A stretch of DNA of 17,989 nt from Acanthamoeba castellanii str. Neff (taxonomy: Eukaryota > Discosea > Longamoebia > Acanthamoebidae): contig NW_004457518.1 of NCBI RefSeq assembly GCF_000313135.1, forward strand, positions 427,424-445,412. Direction: 5' to 3'. Below the pieces are notes generated by a model that ran no database searches, had not been told where the DNA came from, and saw nothing but the letters and a program-made list of their open reading frames with translations. Position 1 is the first letter of the stretch, and each line of letters starts with the position of its first letter. Made by a program: the position numbers and the translations under genes. Below, piece after piece: positions 1 to 10,078 of the stretch.

Positions 1-50
1 CTCGCTCGTGGGGGTCCGGTTGCCAGAATCTTCGCCATCTGTCGATTAAG

Positions 51-501
51 CGAATGTACATTTTATGATTAGGGTTCAAATCGATTCCGTAGTTATTGGG
101 GAGATTGAGGGAGTTCATGTGGAAATTACTGAAAGGGGGCCAATGATGAGGAGAGACGGGAAGATCAGGTACGTACCGAAACTAAAGGTAATGTTGGGCA
201 GAGCGGGTACCCCCTGGCCACCACCCGCGGCAGAGCTGGCTCCTCCTGCTCCTCCTTCCATCCTTTTCCACTCGCTCCCGCGTTTCTTCTTGATTCAATT
301 GATTGATTTGGAATGAATGGCGAAAAAACTATCTTGGTCGAGTAGCCGTTGCCCAGAGCCAAGAACGTTCGAACTGCACAGCCAGGCTCTCCTGGTGGTC
401 AAGGTCGTACTTATGTGTGCGTGCGCGACCCCTTTTTAGGGACGAGCGCGAACGTGGTTGAGGGCGACTACCAGCAAGTGGCTGTCGTTCGCAAAAGGTG
501 A
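51..501 (+). CDS. Possible 3' exons of an unrecognised gene (partial)
   Basis: This is a weak call. Frame 2 is open from an AG at 49-50 to a donor at 169 (AG|gtacgt), and passes an ATG at 65. After a pyrimidine-rich stretch at about 238-300, the acceptor gcccag at 351-356 joins in phase to an open stretch of 48 codons ending in TGA at 499-501. The joined reading would contain VRTAQPGSPGGQGR and end VVRKR. I recognise no family. In favour: the donor has the local GTAC style, the phases fit, and a gene ending at 501 leaves a 182-bp gap before the carrier start, like the other gaps here. Against: codon choice is less GC-biased than in the neighbouring genes and there is no homology. The region could equally be non-coding. 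Confidence 0.25.
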
Positions 502-683
502 CAAGAGAAACGGTGCGTCTGTCGCCAACGAGCCAGAACTACCACAACCACCCAACTTCTCTGGCTTGAACGAGGGCAGCAGAGAAAAGAATGTAGAGAA
601 AGGCAGAGAAAAATGGAGTTCGTAACGGTCGAGCAATACTTGCCTTTCCCTCCGGTCGCGCAACGGAGCGAAGAGTAAACGAG
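502..683 (+). promoter_or_regulatory. Upstream region and 5' leader of the carrier gene
   Basis: Non-coding stretch before the carrier ATG. It is purine-rich near 580-615. I see no convincing TATA box. The start at 684 is preceded by an A-rich context (gtaaacgag). Confidence 0.4.
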
Positions 684-2256
684 ATGAGCGCGGCAGCAGA
701 GAAGAAGGAGGGGGTTGACTTCAAGGGCTTCCTCGCCGGCACTGCTTCGGGAGTTGCGAAGGTATGATTTGTGAAACATGCAACTTTAAATAACAAAATA
801 AATAAAAAAATACAAACCTTTTACCCTAACCCTGCATCGCACGCATGTTTCGCAGCTGGTGGTCGGTCACCCCTTCGACACGCTCAAGGTATTCTTTTGT
901 TCCCCCCCCCCAATCCGACACCACTCCCGGCTTCGTTCTCCGGCCGTTTCCGTCATTCTCCCATTCTTTTCTTTCCCTTCCGGTTTCCTCGACCGGACCT
1001 GGGGCCGACAGGACCACTCACCCGTTATTCTCTTCTGTGTGACAGGTGAGGCTGCAGACAGAGGGCGGCTACGGGCGCTTCCGAGGACCCCTGCACTGCC
1101 TCACAACCACCGTGCGGACGGAGGGCCTGCGTGCCCTCTACAAGGGTGCGGCCCTGCCGCTGTTCGGCTGGAGCTTGATCGACACGGTACCGCCTCGCTC
1201 GACGCCCTGACCCTTTTTGTCGTCGCCATTGGCCTCACCGTTCTTGTGGTTCACTGCAATGCAGGTGATGGTGGGTGCCTACCTGAACACCAGACGGTGG
1301 CTCGGCGAAGGCGCTGGCAGGCAGCTCAGCATCCCTGAGATTGCCCTCGCTGGCATGGTTGGTGGTTGGACATCGGTAGCAATTGGTACCTCTTCTTCCT
1401 GCTTGCGCCCTGATTGTGTTGGCCTTGATCTCAATCATTCAACCCGCCCCTCTCTGCCAGTCACACCGATCGAGCAGGTCAAAGCGCGGCTCCAGGTTCA
1501 GTACGCCGACCCTACCACCCAGAAGTACAAAGGCCCCATCGACTGCATCAGGTACTGGCTCACCCCCCCCCCGGTGTGCACGGTCTTCTATGTATGGAAC
1601 AGGCCCAAGAAAGTGTTAACTTGTGTTCAATTTTACAGGAAAGTGGTCAAGGAGGGCGGCGTTCTCGGTTTGTACAAGGGTTTCTGGGGCACCGTCTACT
1701 TCCGTACCTTCTGCGGCGTTTATTTTGCCTCCTATGAGTATACCAAGGTACCACCCGACCACCGCAACCTCGGCGCCTTTCGTGTCTCTAAACAATCTGG
1801 GCACATACAGCGAGAGTTCCAAAAGAGGGCCAACTGGATGACACCCATAATCATGAACTTCCTCTGCGGCGGCATCGCGGCCACCGCTTTGTGGTCTCTT
1901 TCATATCCGTTCGATGGTACTGTGCATCCTCCCATTCAATCGCCGGGCTGGGTTGAGATTCATTCGGCTGGGCATAACCAACGACCCTCGCGCTGCAGTG
2001 ATCAAGAACCGGATGGCCACGCAGCCAGACGGCCCAGACAGGCCCTACAAGTCAGTCAGGGAGTGCGTTACCAAGATCTACCAGAGCGAAGGGTACCTTT
2101 CCCCTCTCCGTTTCTCAGGCGATCGCATCATGTCTTGACTGTCTTCTCGGCAGGTGGATCGGATTCTGGCGCGGTTTCACGCCGTGCATGCTCCGGTCGT
2201 TCCCCACCAACGGCGCCGCATTCGTGGCCATCGAGCTCGTCAACAAATACCTCTAA
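684..2256 (+). CDS. SLC25 mitochondrial carrier, carnitine/acylcarnitine-carrier-like
   Basis: Predicted inner-mitochondrial-membrane solute exchanger of 291 aa, the usual length for the family. Exons: 684-761, 856-888, 1046-1186, 1265-1385, 1461-1551, 1639-1747, 1811-1916, 1999-2092, 2154-2256. All introns are GT-AG and every phase fits. The three signature loops are visible: PFDTLKVRLQ from residue 32, PIEQVKARLQVQ from 127 and PFDVIKNRM from 224. Each is followed by the expected aromatic-Gly segment (LYKG, LYKGFWG, FWRGF). The FLAG...VVGHPFDT start, the KYKGPIDC segment and the C-terminal RSFPTNGAAFVAIE resemble the carnitine/acylcarnitine carriers (SLC25A20) and fungal Ymc1-type carriers. 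The substrate cannot be fixed from sequence alone. Import would rely on internal signals, since there is no cleavable presequence. The start fits the typical short N-terminal tail. Confidence 0.94.
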
Positions 2257-2479
2257 GTCGCCCCCCCCACCTCCCTTGTTGTTCGAGCTCACTAAATATA
2301 TTTTTGTGATTAATTTTGATTTTTCAAGCTTGCGCGTGGCAGACGACTTGTCCTAAAGCCGATCGCCTTTCCTTTTGTGGCCTTGAGGAAATGGAAAGAA
2401 ACCCCTCAAGGCCCTGGACCGACACAACAAGGAGGACCAGGAGGGGTGACGCCTGCCCAACGAAAAAGAGAGGAGAAGG
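2257..2479 (+). promoter_or_regulatory. Carrier 3' region and calpain upstream region
   Basis: 223 bp between the carrier stop and the calpain ATG. It opens with a pyrimidine-rich stretch and an AT-rich segment (about 2291-2330, actaaatatatttttgtg), which probably serves carrier 3'-end formation. The rest is purine-rich (aggagaagg) up to the ATG at 2480. No specific regulatory motif is evident. Confidence 0.35.
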
Positions 2480-5400
2480 ATGTTCGGTAGGAAGAAGGAG
2501 AAGGAGAAGGAGAAGCAGACCGCGCCTGCAGGTACCGCCGCCACCAGCAACCCATCCTTGCTCTTCATTCTCGGCTGAGTACACGTCCCCCAATTCTCTC
2601 TCCCACAGCTGCCGCTGCAGTCTCGTGGGAGCAGCAGCTGGCCGCAAGCGGTCTAATGGGTCTCCTGAGCGGTGGCCAGGCTCAACAGGCCAGCTTCCTC
2701 GTGACTGGCGAGAGTGTAGACGTATGCCCCCCCCCACCCCAAAGCCTTCGTCGACCACTTGTGGACGCTCTCCATTTACTTATTTATTTGCTCTAACATT
2801 TTCCTCATGTCCAACGCTTTCAGGTCCACGTGGCTCCTCCGCCCCAGGCGACCGAGAAGGTGAGTGCCGTCGAGAAAGGCGAGGGCAAGAAGCTCAAGTC
2901 GACCATCCAGGGCTTCAACCGCCAAGCAATCAGCAGACCAGCTGCGGCCCAAGCGCCAACCGGACAGACCGCCGCTGCAGCGGAGGAGAAGCAGCCGCTC
3001 TCAGGAGGCCTCCTGGGGGCGCCGGCGCCGGATTCAAAGGGGCTCGAGCGTATGAAGAGCCGCGAGGACCTCCTCGCTGAGAAGGAGCGCGCCGCCAAGC
3101 TGGAGCGCGAGCGCGCGCTGCGCGAGAGGATGCAACGCAAGGAGGAGCTATGAAGCGCGAGGCCGAGCGCCTGACGCAACTCAAGCGCGAGCAGAGGGAT
3201 GCCGAGCGCCGTAGGCAAGCCGAGGAGACCGCCCGGGCCAGAGAGACCGAGAAAGCCAGGCGAGCCGCTGCCATCGCTGCTGCTATCGCCGAGGAAGACG
3301 ACGGAGATAGCGCGGCGGGGCTGCCCGCCGCAGAAGCCACGCCAGCAGTGCCGGCGCGCAAAACGTCCGATGCTACGCCACCAGCGCGCCCCGAGGCCGG
3401 GAGCGCCAAGCCTGCACCTCCGCCAACGCGCTCTCGCCCCGAACTCTCCCACAACAGGTCCGCCGATGACCAGCCACCGGCCCCGAAGCCGCTCATGGCA
3501 GTGCAGGGCCGCGCGACCGCGGACCGGAAAGACACACCGGTCCCTGTGCGCAAGGCCCCGGCCGAGGCTCAGGCCTTGGAGCCGGCCAAGCCCCGGGCGT
3601 CCGCGGTCAGCCCCAGGAAGTTCGCCACGCCGTCCAAGGGCGTCCAATTCGCCAAGGGATACCAGGAGAACGGCGTAACCCCCCTTCTTTTTCGTTCTTT
3701 TCCTGCTCACTCTGGTGTGGGTCGACTCACGCCCGACTTCCACACAGGTGCGGGACGCGTCGTCCAAGCTCATGCAGAGCGTGGTGATGTCCTCGTTTGC
3801 CCGGATGCCGATCGCCAGCGAGGAAGTGCAGGGGCTGCCGGAGGAGCACAAGCGGATCGTCGAGGTGTGCAGTCGGGTGAAGCAAAAGTGGACCGATCCC
3901 GACTTCGAGCCCAAGGACTCGTCGATCTGGAAGAATCCAGAGAGGCACAAGGGTGCGCAACGTTCTCATCTCACAGATACAGTTGACTGCCCAGTCCGCT
4001 TATGCATGCCTGACACATACGCACACACGCACACACCCCATCGCATATACAGGGGAAAAGGTGGTGTGGAAGCGCATCGAGGAGATCTGCCCCAAGCCGT
4101 CCCTCTTCGTGGATGGCGTTGAGCCGGACGACATCCTCCAAGGCACCCTGGGAGACTGCTGGTTCCTGGGTCCTCTCTCGGGTATTCCCCCACCTCTTCC
4201 CTGTACGCTCGCTCAAGCTCCATTTGGCTAACACACGCACCACGCGCACCCAACTCCGCAGTGATCGCCCTCTATCCCAACTTGCTGATGAACCTGTTCA
4301 ACACATCCGAGTACAGCCGTTGGGGAGTGTACGTACACCCAATACTACATTCTCCCTGATTCACTCTCTGGGAGCGGGAGGGACCGCCCCGCAATACACA
4401 GCATTCGCTCACCACCAACCCTGATTCGAATGCAGGTACTCAGTCCAATTCTGGATGGGCAGCGAGTGGACGCCAGTCGTCGTTGACGATTGGATTCCTT
4501 GCACACCGGAGGGCAAGCCGATCTACGCACACAGCCGAGATCGTATGTCTTTCCCTCGGTCGCGCAGCTTTGTGCCGTGGTTTTTTTGAATCAAGTTATC
4601 GTCGGCTGATGTGACTCGGTTTGGCCGTAGCCAATGAGTTCTGGGTGATGATTCTGGAGAAGGCCTATGCCAAAGTACACCGTTCGTACGAGGCCCTCGA
4701 GTCGGGCAGCGAGGGCGACGCCTTCCACGACCTCACGGGCTGTCCTCCGCACGAGATGTACGCCTCACGTCGTACTTCACTACTGCCGCACACATGAACG
4801 ACGCGCAGCACAGGGCAACACAAGACAGCACTGACCATCCTACTTTTGTTTGTGCAACCTGTCGACACGTAGTGTGCTGACTTCGGACGAGGCGCAGCGT
4901 GACATCAAGAACGGGAAGATGTGGGAGCGTTTGGTCAAGTACTTCTCGCTGCACCACCTCATCGGCTGCTCGCGAGCTGACTCCAAAAACACGGAAGTCA
5001 GGGGCATCCTCTGCGTACGCCCCGCGTCCTCTTATTCTTCGGCATCGTGGTCATAGAGACTCACCGTTTATCACGCGCACGCACGCATAGAACCACGCGT
5101 ACGGTTTGATAGATGTGCAGACCGTCGACGGCGTCAAGATGCTCAAGATCAGGTGCTGGACTGTCTCTCTTTCTCTTCACTCCCCTGCACCCCCTCTCCC
5201 AGTGCTGACGTCACGCCTGCTTCTAGGAACCCGTGGGGCGAGAAGAATGGGACGGCGATTGGTCCGACAAGTCGCCCCTGTGGACACAGCAGATCAAGGT
5301 ACCCCCGCTTAGATCCAAGCGCCGTCGCCAGCCCTTCTTCCAAATCTTCCACTCACGCACCCTCCCCTGCGTGGGCAATACCAGAAACGGCTCGACATCG

Positions 5401-8400
5401 TGGATGCTGACGACGGCGTCTTTTGGATGTGCTTTGAGGACTTTGTCAAGTACTTCACCTGCATCTATCTGTGCTCGCAGATACCCAGCGACTGGCACCA
5501 CCACACCGCCACCGTACCATCGCCTCCCCCCCTCATACCGCTTCCGCCGCGGCCGCTACTGCGTCACTGACCACCAGCCCCCTTTGCTTTCGCTCAACAC
5601 GACCAGGGCGAATGGAAGGGGCCGACTGCCGGCGGCAGCGCAGACACGGCAGCGTGGCGAGGCAACCCGCAGTACTACATCAGGTTGGGTCTCAACTTGC
5701 CCCCCCCAAGCACGGGAAGTGTGGTGGCTCACGCTCGCTCGTCGGTGCCAACGCAGGGTGCCCGCGGGAGGGTGCGACTTGGCCGTGTTGGTCTCGCAGC
5801 CCTCCATCCGCAGCAAAGCCAGCCAATCCCGCATCGGAGCCTACCCGCCCATCGGGTTCTATCTGCTCAAGACCGAGGGTAATACTCACTTGCACATGCC
5901 CCTCTACATTTTGTCCATCGGTTCTCTGACACCGCGTCATGTGAACGTACTGCCTGCAGGCAAGCAACGCTTGCTGGTGATCAAGCGGGAGGACATGCTC
6001 GCTGGCACGGTGTTCCGCAAGGGCAGAGAGAGTACGTCACCTCAGCGCGATTGATGTCTTGGATCCACTTCCAGTCTGACCCCTTCTTCTCGCTCTGCAG
6101 CTTCGGAGGACTTCACCCTGCAGGAGGGCGAGTACATCCTCATTCCGTGCACGCTGAACCGCGGAGTGCAGAGCAAGTACAACGTGGTGGTCTACAGCGA
6201 GAAGCAGATTGTCTTCGAGCAAATCACCGAGGTGCCCGTGGTTCTCAGCGCCAAGGTGTGACTCCCCACCTCGCTCTTCGCACACGCGCACGCACACGCA
6301 CGCAAGCACCAGAGGGCCGATACCCGTGAGCGCGGTCTGACCATTCTTTGATCGGCAATGTGCTGTGGGCGCCAATCCGTCTCTTAGAGCGAATGGACCG
6401 CTGAAAGCTGCGGAGGATGTGCCAACAACGGTTCCTGGAAGAACAATCCCCAGTTCTTCCTCACCGTGCCGCAGACCACTCGACTCACCATCCTCCAGGT
6501 TCGCGGTCACTCCCGCCCCCACACCGCTCATTGCCTCTCAGCACCTCGTTGAGTCACTACTCACACAATCTCAGGCCGTCGATGATCGCAAGGGCGAGTT
6601 CCCTCACCACGGCTTCTACATCCTGCGCAGTACCAACGGTACACGCTTTACAACCACACTCTCGCCCTCGGCGCGGCACAGTCCCTTACTAACTCTCCAT
6701 CTCGCTTCCGCGCAGGCACCGCGCGTAACTCACTCATCAACAGCAAGCACATCACCACCAAGAGCGATTTTGTCAACTCGCAGGAGGGTGCGCGCTTCCA
6801 CCACATTCGCGATTGGACCCGTTGACGACGTCCAGAGCGTAAACTCAACTTAGTCATTTTCCTCTATTGCGCTACTCCAGTTGCGCTCACCATGACCCTG
6901 AAGCCGGGCAACTACCTCCTAGTCCCCTGCACCTTCCGCCCCGGCATCCGCGACCGATTTACCCTTGTCGGTAAGGCCCCTTGCCTCCCTCACTCCTCCC
7001 ATGCCCGTTCCATGTGGTCACGCTAACTCGGGCCGTTGCGCAGTGTACGCCCAGCAAGACGCTGGGGTTGAGTTCGGCCCCATCGCGAAGGTCGACTTGA
7101 AGAAGCATCTGCTCGAGGTGCGTCCTGGGCGCTCCGTTGACACTCTCGTACTTCATTACGGTACTTTTTGCTCACTCATTCCACTCTGATCGCAGGGCGA
7201 GTGGAAGGGCAAGGGAGCTGCGGGCAGCGGCCCGACGTGGAGCAACAACCCGCAGTACACCCTTTGCTTTGCCGATCCGGTCGAGAAGGCCAACCTCACC
7301 CTCAGCACCGGTAAAGACGCCACAGCCACTGTCACAACTCAAAGGGTTTGTTGCAGCACCTTTTTGATCTGACGAGCTCGCGTGCCGTGCAATGCGCAAA
7401 CAGACAACCGGAAGCTGTTCGTAGTGCTCTCCGTCATGGCCGTGGACCAGAAGGCGACCGGGACATCCAGACGCATGCCCGGGTTCCACCACAACTCCTT
7501 CGTCGTTCGCAGCGAGGCCAACCGCGCCACCGGTACGCAACACATGATTGTTCGGGCCTGGCTTGTGTGCCCCCGTTTGGCCCCTTCCCTCACTGGCTCT
7601 CACTCCGTACAACGGCGCATAGTTTCGGTGTCGTTCCCAGTGGAGCAAGGGAAGGTCTACTACGTCATCCCCAGCACGACCAACGTGGGTGAGGAGGGCC
7701 GCTTCTCGCTCGAAGCGCAAAGTCAGGCGCAGCCGATACTTACGCTGTGCGATGCCAGGTAAACCTCTCCCCCCCAGGATGAATACTCCACACCATCTTC
7801 CCATGCAGTTCCATGACTCATTGCCGGAGACTTCACACAGCACCGCGGCACCGGCCATTCACTCCTCCCAGCAGTACGAGGACGATGCGAATCGAGGCCT
7901 TGAGGGTATAACTCCCCATCACCATTTCCCCTGTTCACGTGTGCGGTGGTGTGTGTGGCCTGTGTTGTGTATGTGGTATGAATGGTCGGCTCAGCGGAGC
8001 ACCCATTGTTGCATGCACGGGTTGGTGTGTACGAAGTGCATGGCCGGTGGAAGGGCGAGAGTGCCGGCGGATGCGTCAACTATCCCACGTGGAGGAACAA
8101 CCCGCAGTACCTGCTCCACGTCAAGCAAACGCGCGTCCTCACCATCACCCTGGCCCAAATCGACACCACCGCCCTGCTGCCCATCGGACTCTACCTGGGC
8201 CAGAGCTCCGGTACCCGCGCCATCCCACCGTGGCCCTCACCAAACGTTGCCATTTCTTTACAATTAAACGCAACTTGGTGGCTGATTGGCCGGTGCGCCA
8301 CACAGAGGACTCGTTCATGCTGTGCCACCTCGACCAGGAGAACCTGATCGAGTCGACCCCGTTCACAGACCGTGCTTCAGGTATCCCCATCCACTTCCCG

Positions 8401-9803
8401 TGCACGCGCCTGGTCGCTCACGGCACCGCGGCGCTCAGTGTCCATGACCATCACGGTCAAGGCCTCGCCCCTGCCCTACGTGCTCATCCCGGCGACCTTT
8501 GACCCCGAGATGGAGAACGTACGTCGGCACCAACCACCGCCGCCCCATCTGCTCCTCGGACTCACTGGCGCTTGCCCCCTCCCCCTCTGCCCAGGACTTC
8601 ACGGTGAGCGTCACCAGCGACGACGACCTGACGGCTATCGCGCTCTCGCCGGCGGAACACTACCACCTCTCGATGGAGGGCGACTGGCGCGACGGGCGCG
8701 GCGGCGGCTGCAAGAACCACCCCTCCTGGCGCAACAACCCCCAGTACCACTTCAAGGTGCGGCAGGCGCCGGTCAAGCTCTACGCGCTGCTTTCTCAGCC
8801 CGAGACCGAGGAGGACATGCCCCACATCGGCTACTACCTCCTTAAAAACGAAGGTGCGGTGCTTCTACGACTTTGGGCGATGGTAGCGCAATCACGGCAC
8901 CCAATCAATGATGATGATGCATACCTACAGACGGGGGAGCGGTGATGACCATCGACCCAAGCAATCTGCTCCACAAGAGCGACTTTGTTGATGATGTGGA
9001 AGGTACGCGCACATCACAGCAAACACGGCCTGCAAAATTGGTGACGCACACACTCATCGGGTGGTCATTGTGGTGGCGCTCAGTCGGTGAGCTGGTGACG
9101 CTGAAGGAGCCGGGCATCTACACCATCCTGCCGTGCACCTTCAACCCGTTCATCGAGACCAAATTCGCGCTCAACCTCTACGCCAACGAACACATCGAAT
9201 CCACCACTTCCTCCTACAACTATACCAAGCTTTTCGCTCCGGTACGACACACGGCACACGTCCCACACGCTCATTCACCACCGCACACGCACACGACACT
9301 CACATTCTCGCCATCTATATGGGCTGCAGGGCCAATGGACGGCCAGGAATGCGGGCGGCTGCTCGGGCCATCCGACATTCCACACGAACCCGCAGTTCCG
9401 CCTGACGTCCCCCATGCCGGGCACGGCCATCGGCGGGTGGAAGATGCAGTCCACCGGCGGCGCGGTGAAGCACGGAGTGGAGGTGGTCGTGGTCGTCTCC
9501 CAGCCCCTGCCCGCGGCCAACACCATCGGGTTCTACCTCATCACCCGCCGGGACAAGCGTTTCCTCTCCAAGGAGGTCACCTTCGTCAAGGGCACCGAAG
9601 GTAATCCCATCTTCACCATCGCCTTCACCACTCGCTTCCTCAACTGTGGTTGTCGTCTTCCTTGTCCAGCGAGCGCCAAGTACAAGCTGCACAAGGGCGT
9701 GGAGTACGGCATCATCGTGTGCACGCACGAGCCGGGTGCGCTGGGCCGCTTCTCCCTGGACGTCTATGTCACCCACCCTTCGTTCACCCTCACCCCGGTC
9801 TAA
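2480..9803 (+). CDS. Calpain-like cysteine protease with six domain III repeats; two frame breaks
   Basis: Predicted Ca-responsive cytosolic cysteine protease (family C2), about 1,534 aa from 33 exons. Exons 1-12: 2480-2531, 2609-2721, 2824-3674, 3748-3952, 4053-4181, 4262-4328, 4436-4542, 4631-4757, 4873-5014, 5091-5152, 5227-5298, 5385-5513; exons 13-33 are listed under the repeat array. Residues 1 to about 340 are a KEKEK-rich start, a long charged helix and a Pro/Ala-rich linker. The core follows: [10 protein letters not shown], then [11 protein letters not shown] (Cys ~443), [26 protein letters not shown] (His ~600), RNPWG (Asn ~620) and DDGVFWM. No EF-hand domain is present; six domain III copies take up the rest. 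Breaks: exon 3 must change frame near 3150 (the first frame ends at TGA 3151-3153), and exon 11 lacks one base between 5237 and 5247, just after NPWG. All other splice phases fit, so sequencing error or polymorphism is more likely than gene death. In exon 25 only the acceptor at 7840, not the cag at 7808, keeps the frame. Confidence 0.92.
2824..3674 (+). other. Calpain exon 3: coiled-coil/linker region with a frame switch
   Basis: The 5' part reads in frame 1 and ends in a charged helix ([18 protein letters not shown]) with a stop at 3151-3153. The same helix style ([20 protein letters not shown]) continues without a gap in frame 0 from 3150. It is followed by a Pro/Ala-rich linker up to the donor at 3675. 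Because helix character is continuous across the switch, a missing base near 3150 explains it best. A strong donor-like GTGAGT lies at 2860-2865, but using it would not repair the frame, because frame 0 has a stop at 3078-3080. Confidence 0.7.
5607..9800 (+). repeat. Six tandem calpain domain III (C2-like) repeats
   Basis: Protein-level tandem array covering residues ~687-1534. Repeat 1 ([10 protein letters not shown]): exons 5607-5683, 5757-5878, 5960-6031, 6101-6255. Repeat 2 ([11 protein letters not shown]): 6388-6498, 6575-6638, 6716-6787, 6881-6970, 7044-7117. Repeat 3 ([10 protein letters not shown]): 7196-7310, 7404-7532, 7623-7758, 7841-7905. Repeat 4 ([11 protein letters not shown]): 7995-8210, 8306-8380, 8439-8518, and the start of the next exon. 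Repeat 5 ([11 protein letters not shown]): 8595-8853, 8931-9002, 9084-9241. Repeat 6 ([11 protein letters not shown]): 9330-9600, 9670-9803. Each copy has G-x-W...GG...(W/F)xxNPQ(Y/F). Repeats 1, 2, 4, 5 and 6 have (I/H)G(F/L/Y)Y(L/I). All keep a form of the xYxxxPCTxxP...F strand pair, weaker in 3 and 6. In known calpains domain III binds Ca and phospholipid; one or two copies are usual. Confidence 0.9.
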
Positions 9804-10078
9804 AGGGACCGCACCACCATGGCTCCTTGGCCAAGCGACGCGTGCCATGATTGGCCGCCACCTGAATTATCACCGTTTTTTCCATATTTACACCCAATCC
9901 CCTGTCTGCATTTTGTAAATGGCAACCAATAATATAATCAAACCCCTCAAAATACCTTCTCTGGGAGCTCTGCAACACAGCTGTGTTGCACACCACACCA
10001 GCTCCGGTGCGGCTAGCTGTTCGTGTCCGCAAGGGTTCATCTCGTCTCGTCTCTTCTTCAAAACACACGCACGCAAAG
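9804..10078 (+). promoter_or_regulatory. Calpain 3' region and P450 upstream region
   Basis: 275-bp intergenic stretch. It holds two CCAAT-type sequences (gattgg at about 9849 and ccaat at 9926-9930), the second running straight into an AT-rich element (aatataatc, 9931-9939) that could act as a TATA-like site. It also holds the perfect palindrome described separately and an A/C-rich leader (ttcaaaacacacgcacgc) just before the ATG. Part of the left side must serve calpain polyadenylation. Confidence 0.4.
9971..9990. promoter_or_regulatory. Perfect 20-bp palindrome with CAGCTG core
   Basis: TGCAACACAG followed by its exact reverse complement CTGTGTTGCA, centred at 9980/9981, about 100 bp upstream of the P450 ATG. 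The centre is an E-box-type CAGCTG. Perfect two-fold symmetry suggests a dimeric transcription-factor site (bHLH, bZIP or nuclear-receptor-like). The function is inferred. Confidence 0.45.

Noticed and set aside
3050..3160. An intron to explain the frame switch at 3150
   Set aside because: GT-AG pairs of the right length would remove the well-formed helix, or else read low-quality Arg/Ala sequence in frame 0.
2820..3950. Minus-strand open frame of 376 codons
   Set aside because: It lies antisense to the calpain N-terminal exons. It is a by-product of GC-rich codons on the other strand, and its Arg/Ser/Gly-rich reading shows no family.
7759..7808. Acceptor ccatgcag at 7808 for calpain exon 25
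   Set aside because: It gives a Cys/Arg-rich reading and the wrong phase into exon 26; the acceptor at 7840 keeps the frame.
2480..9803. Calling the calpain a pseudogene
   Set aside because: Only two one-base breaks occur in about 1,534 codons. The catalytic residues, all six repeats and all splice sites are intact, so assembly error is the simpler reading.
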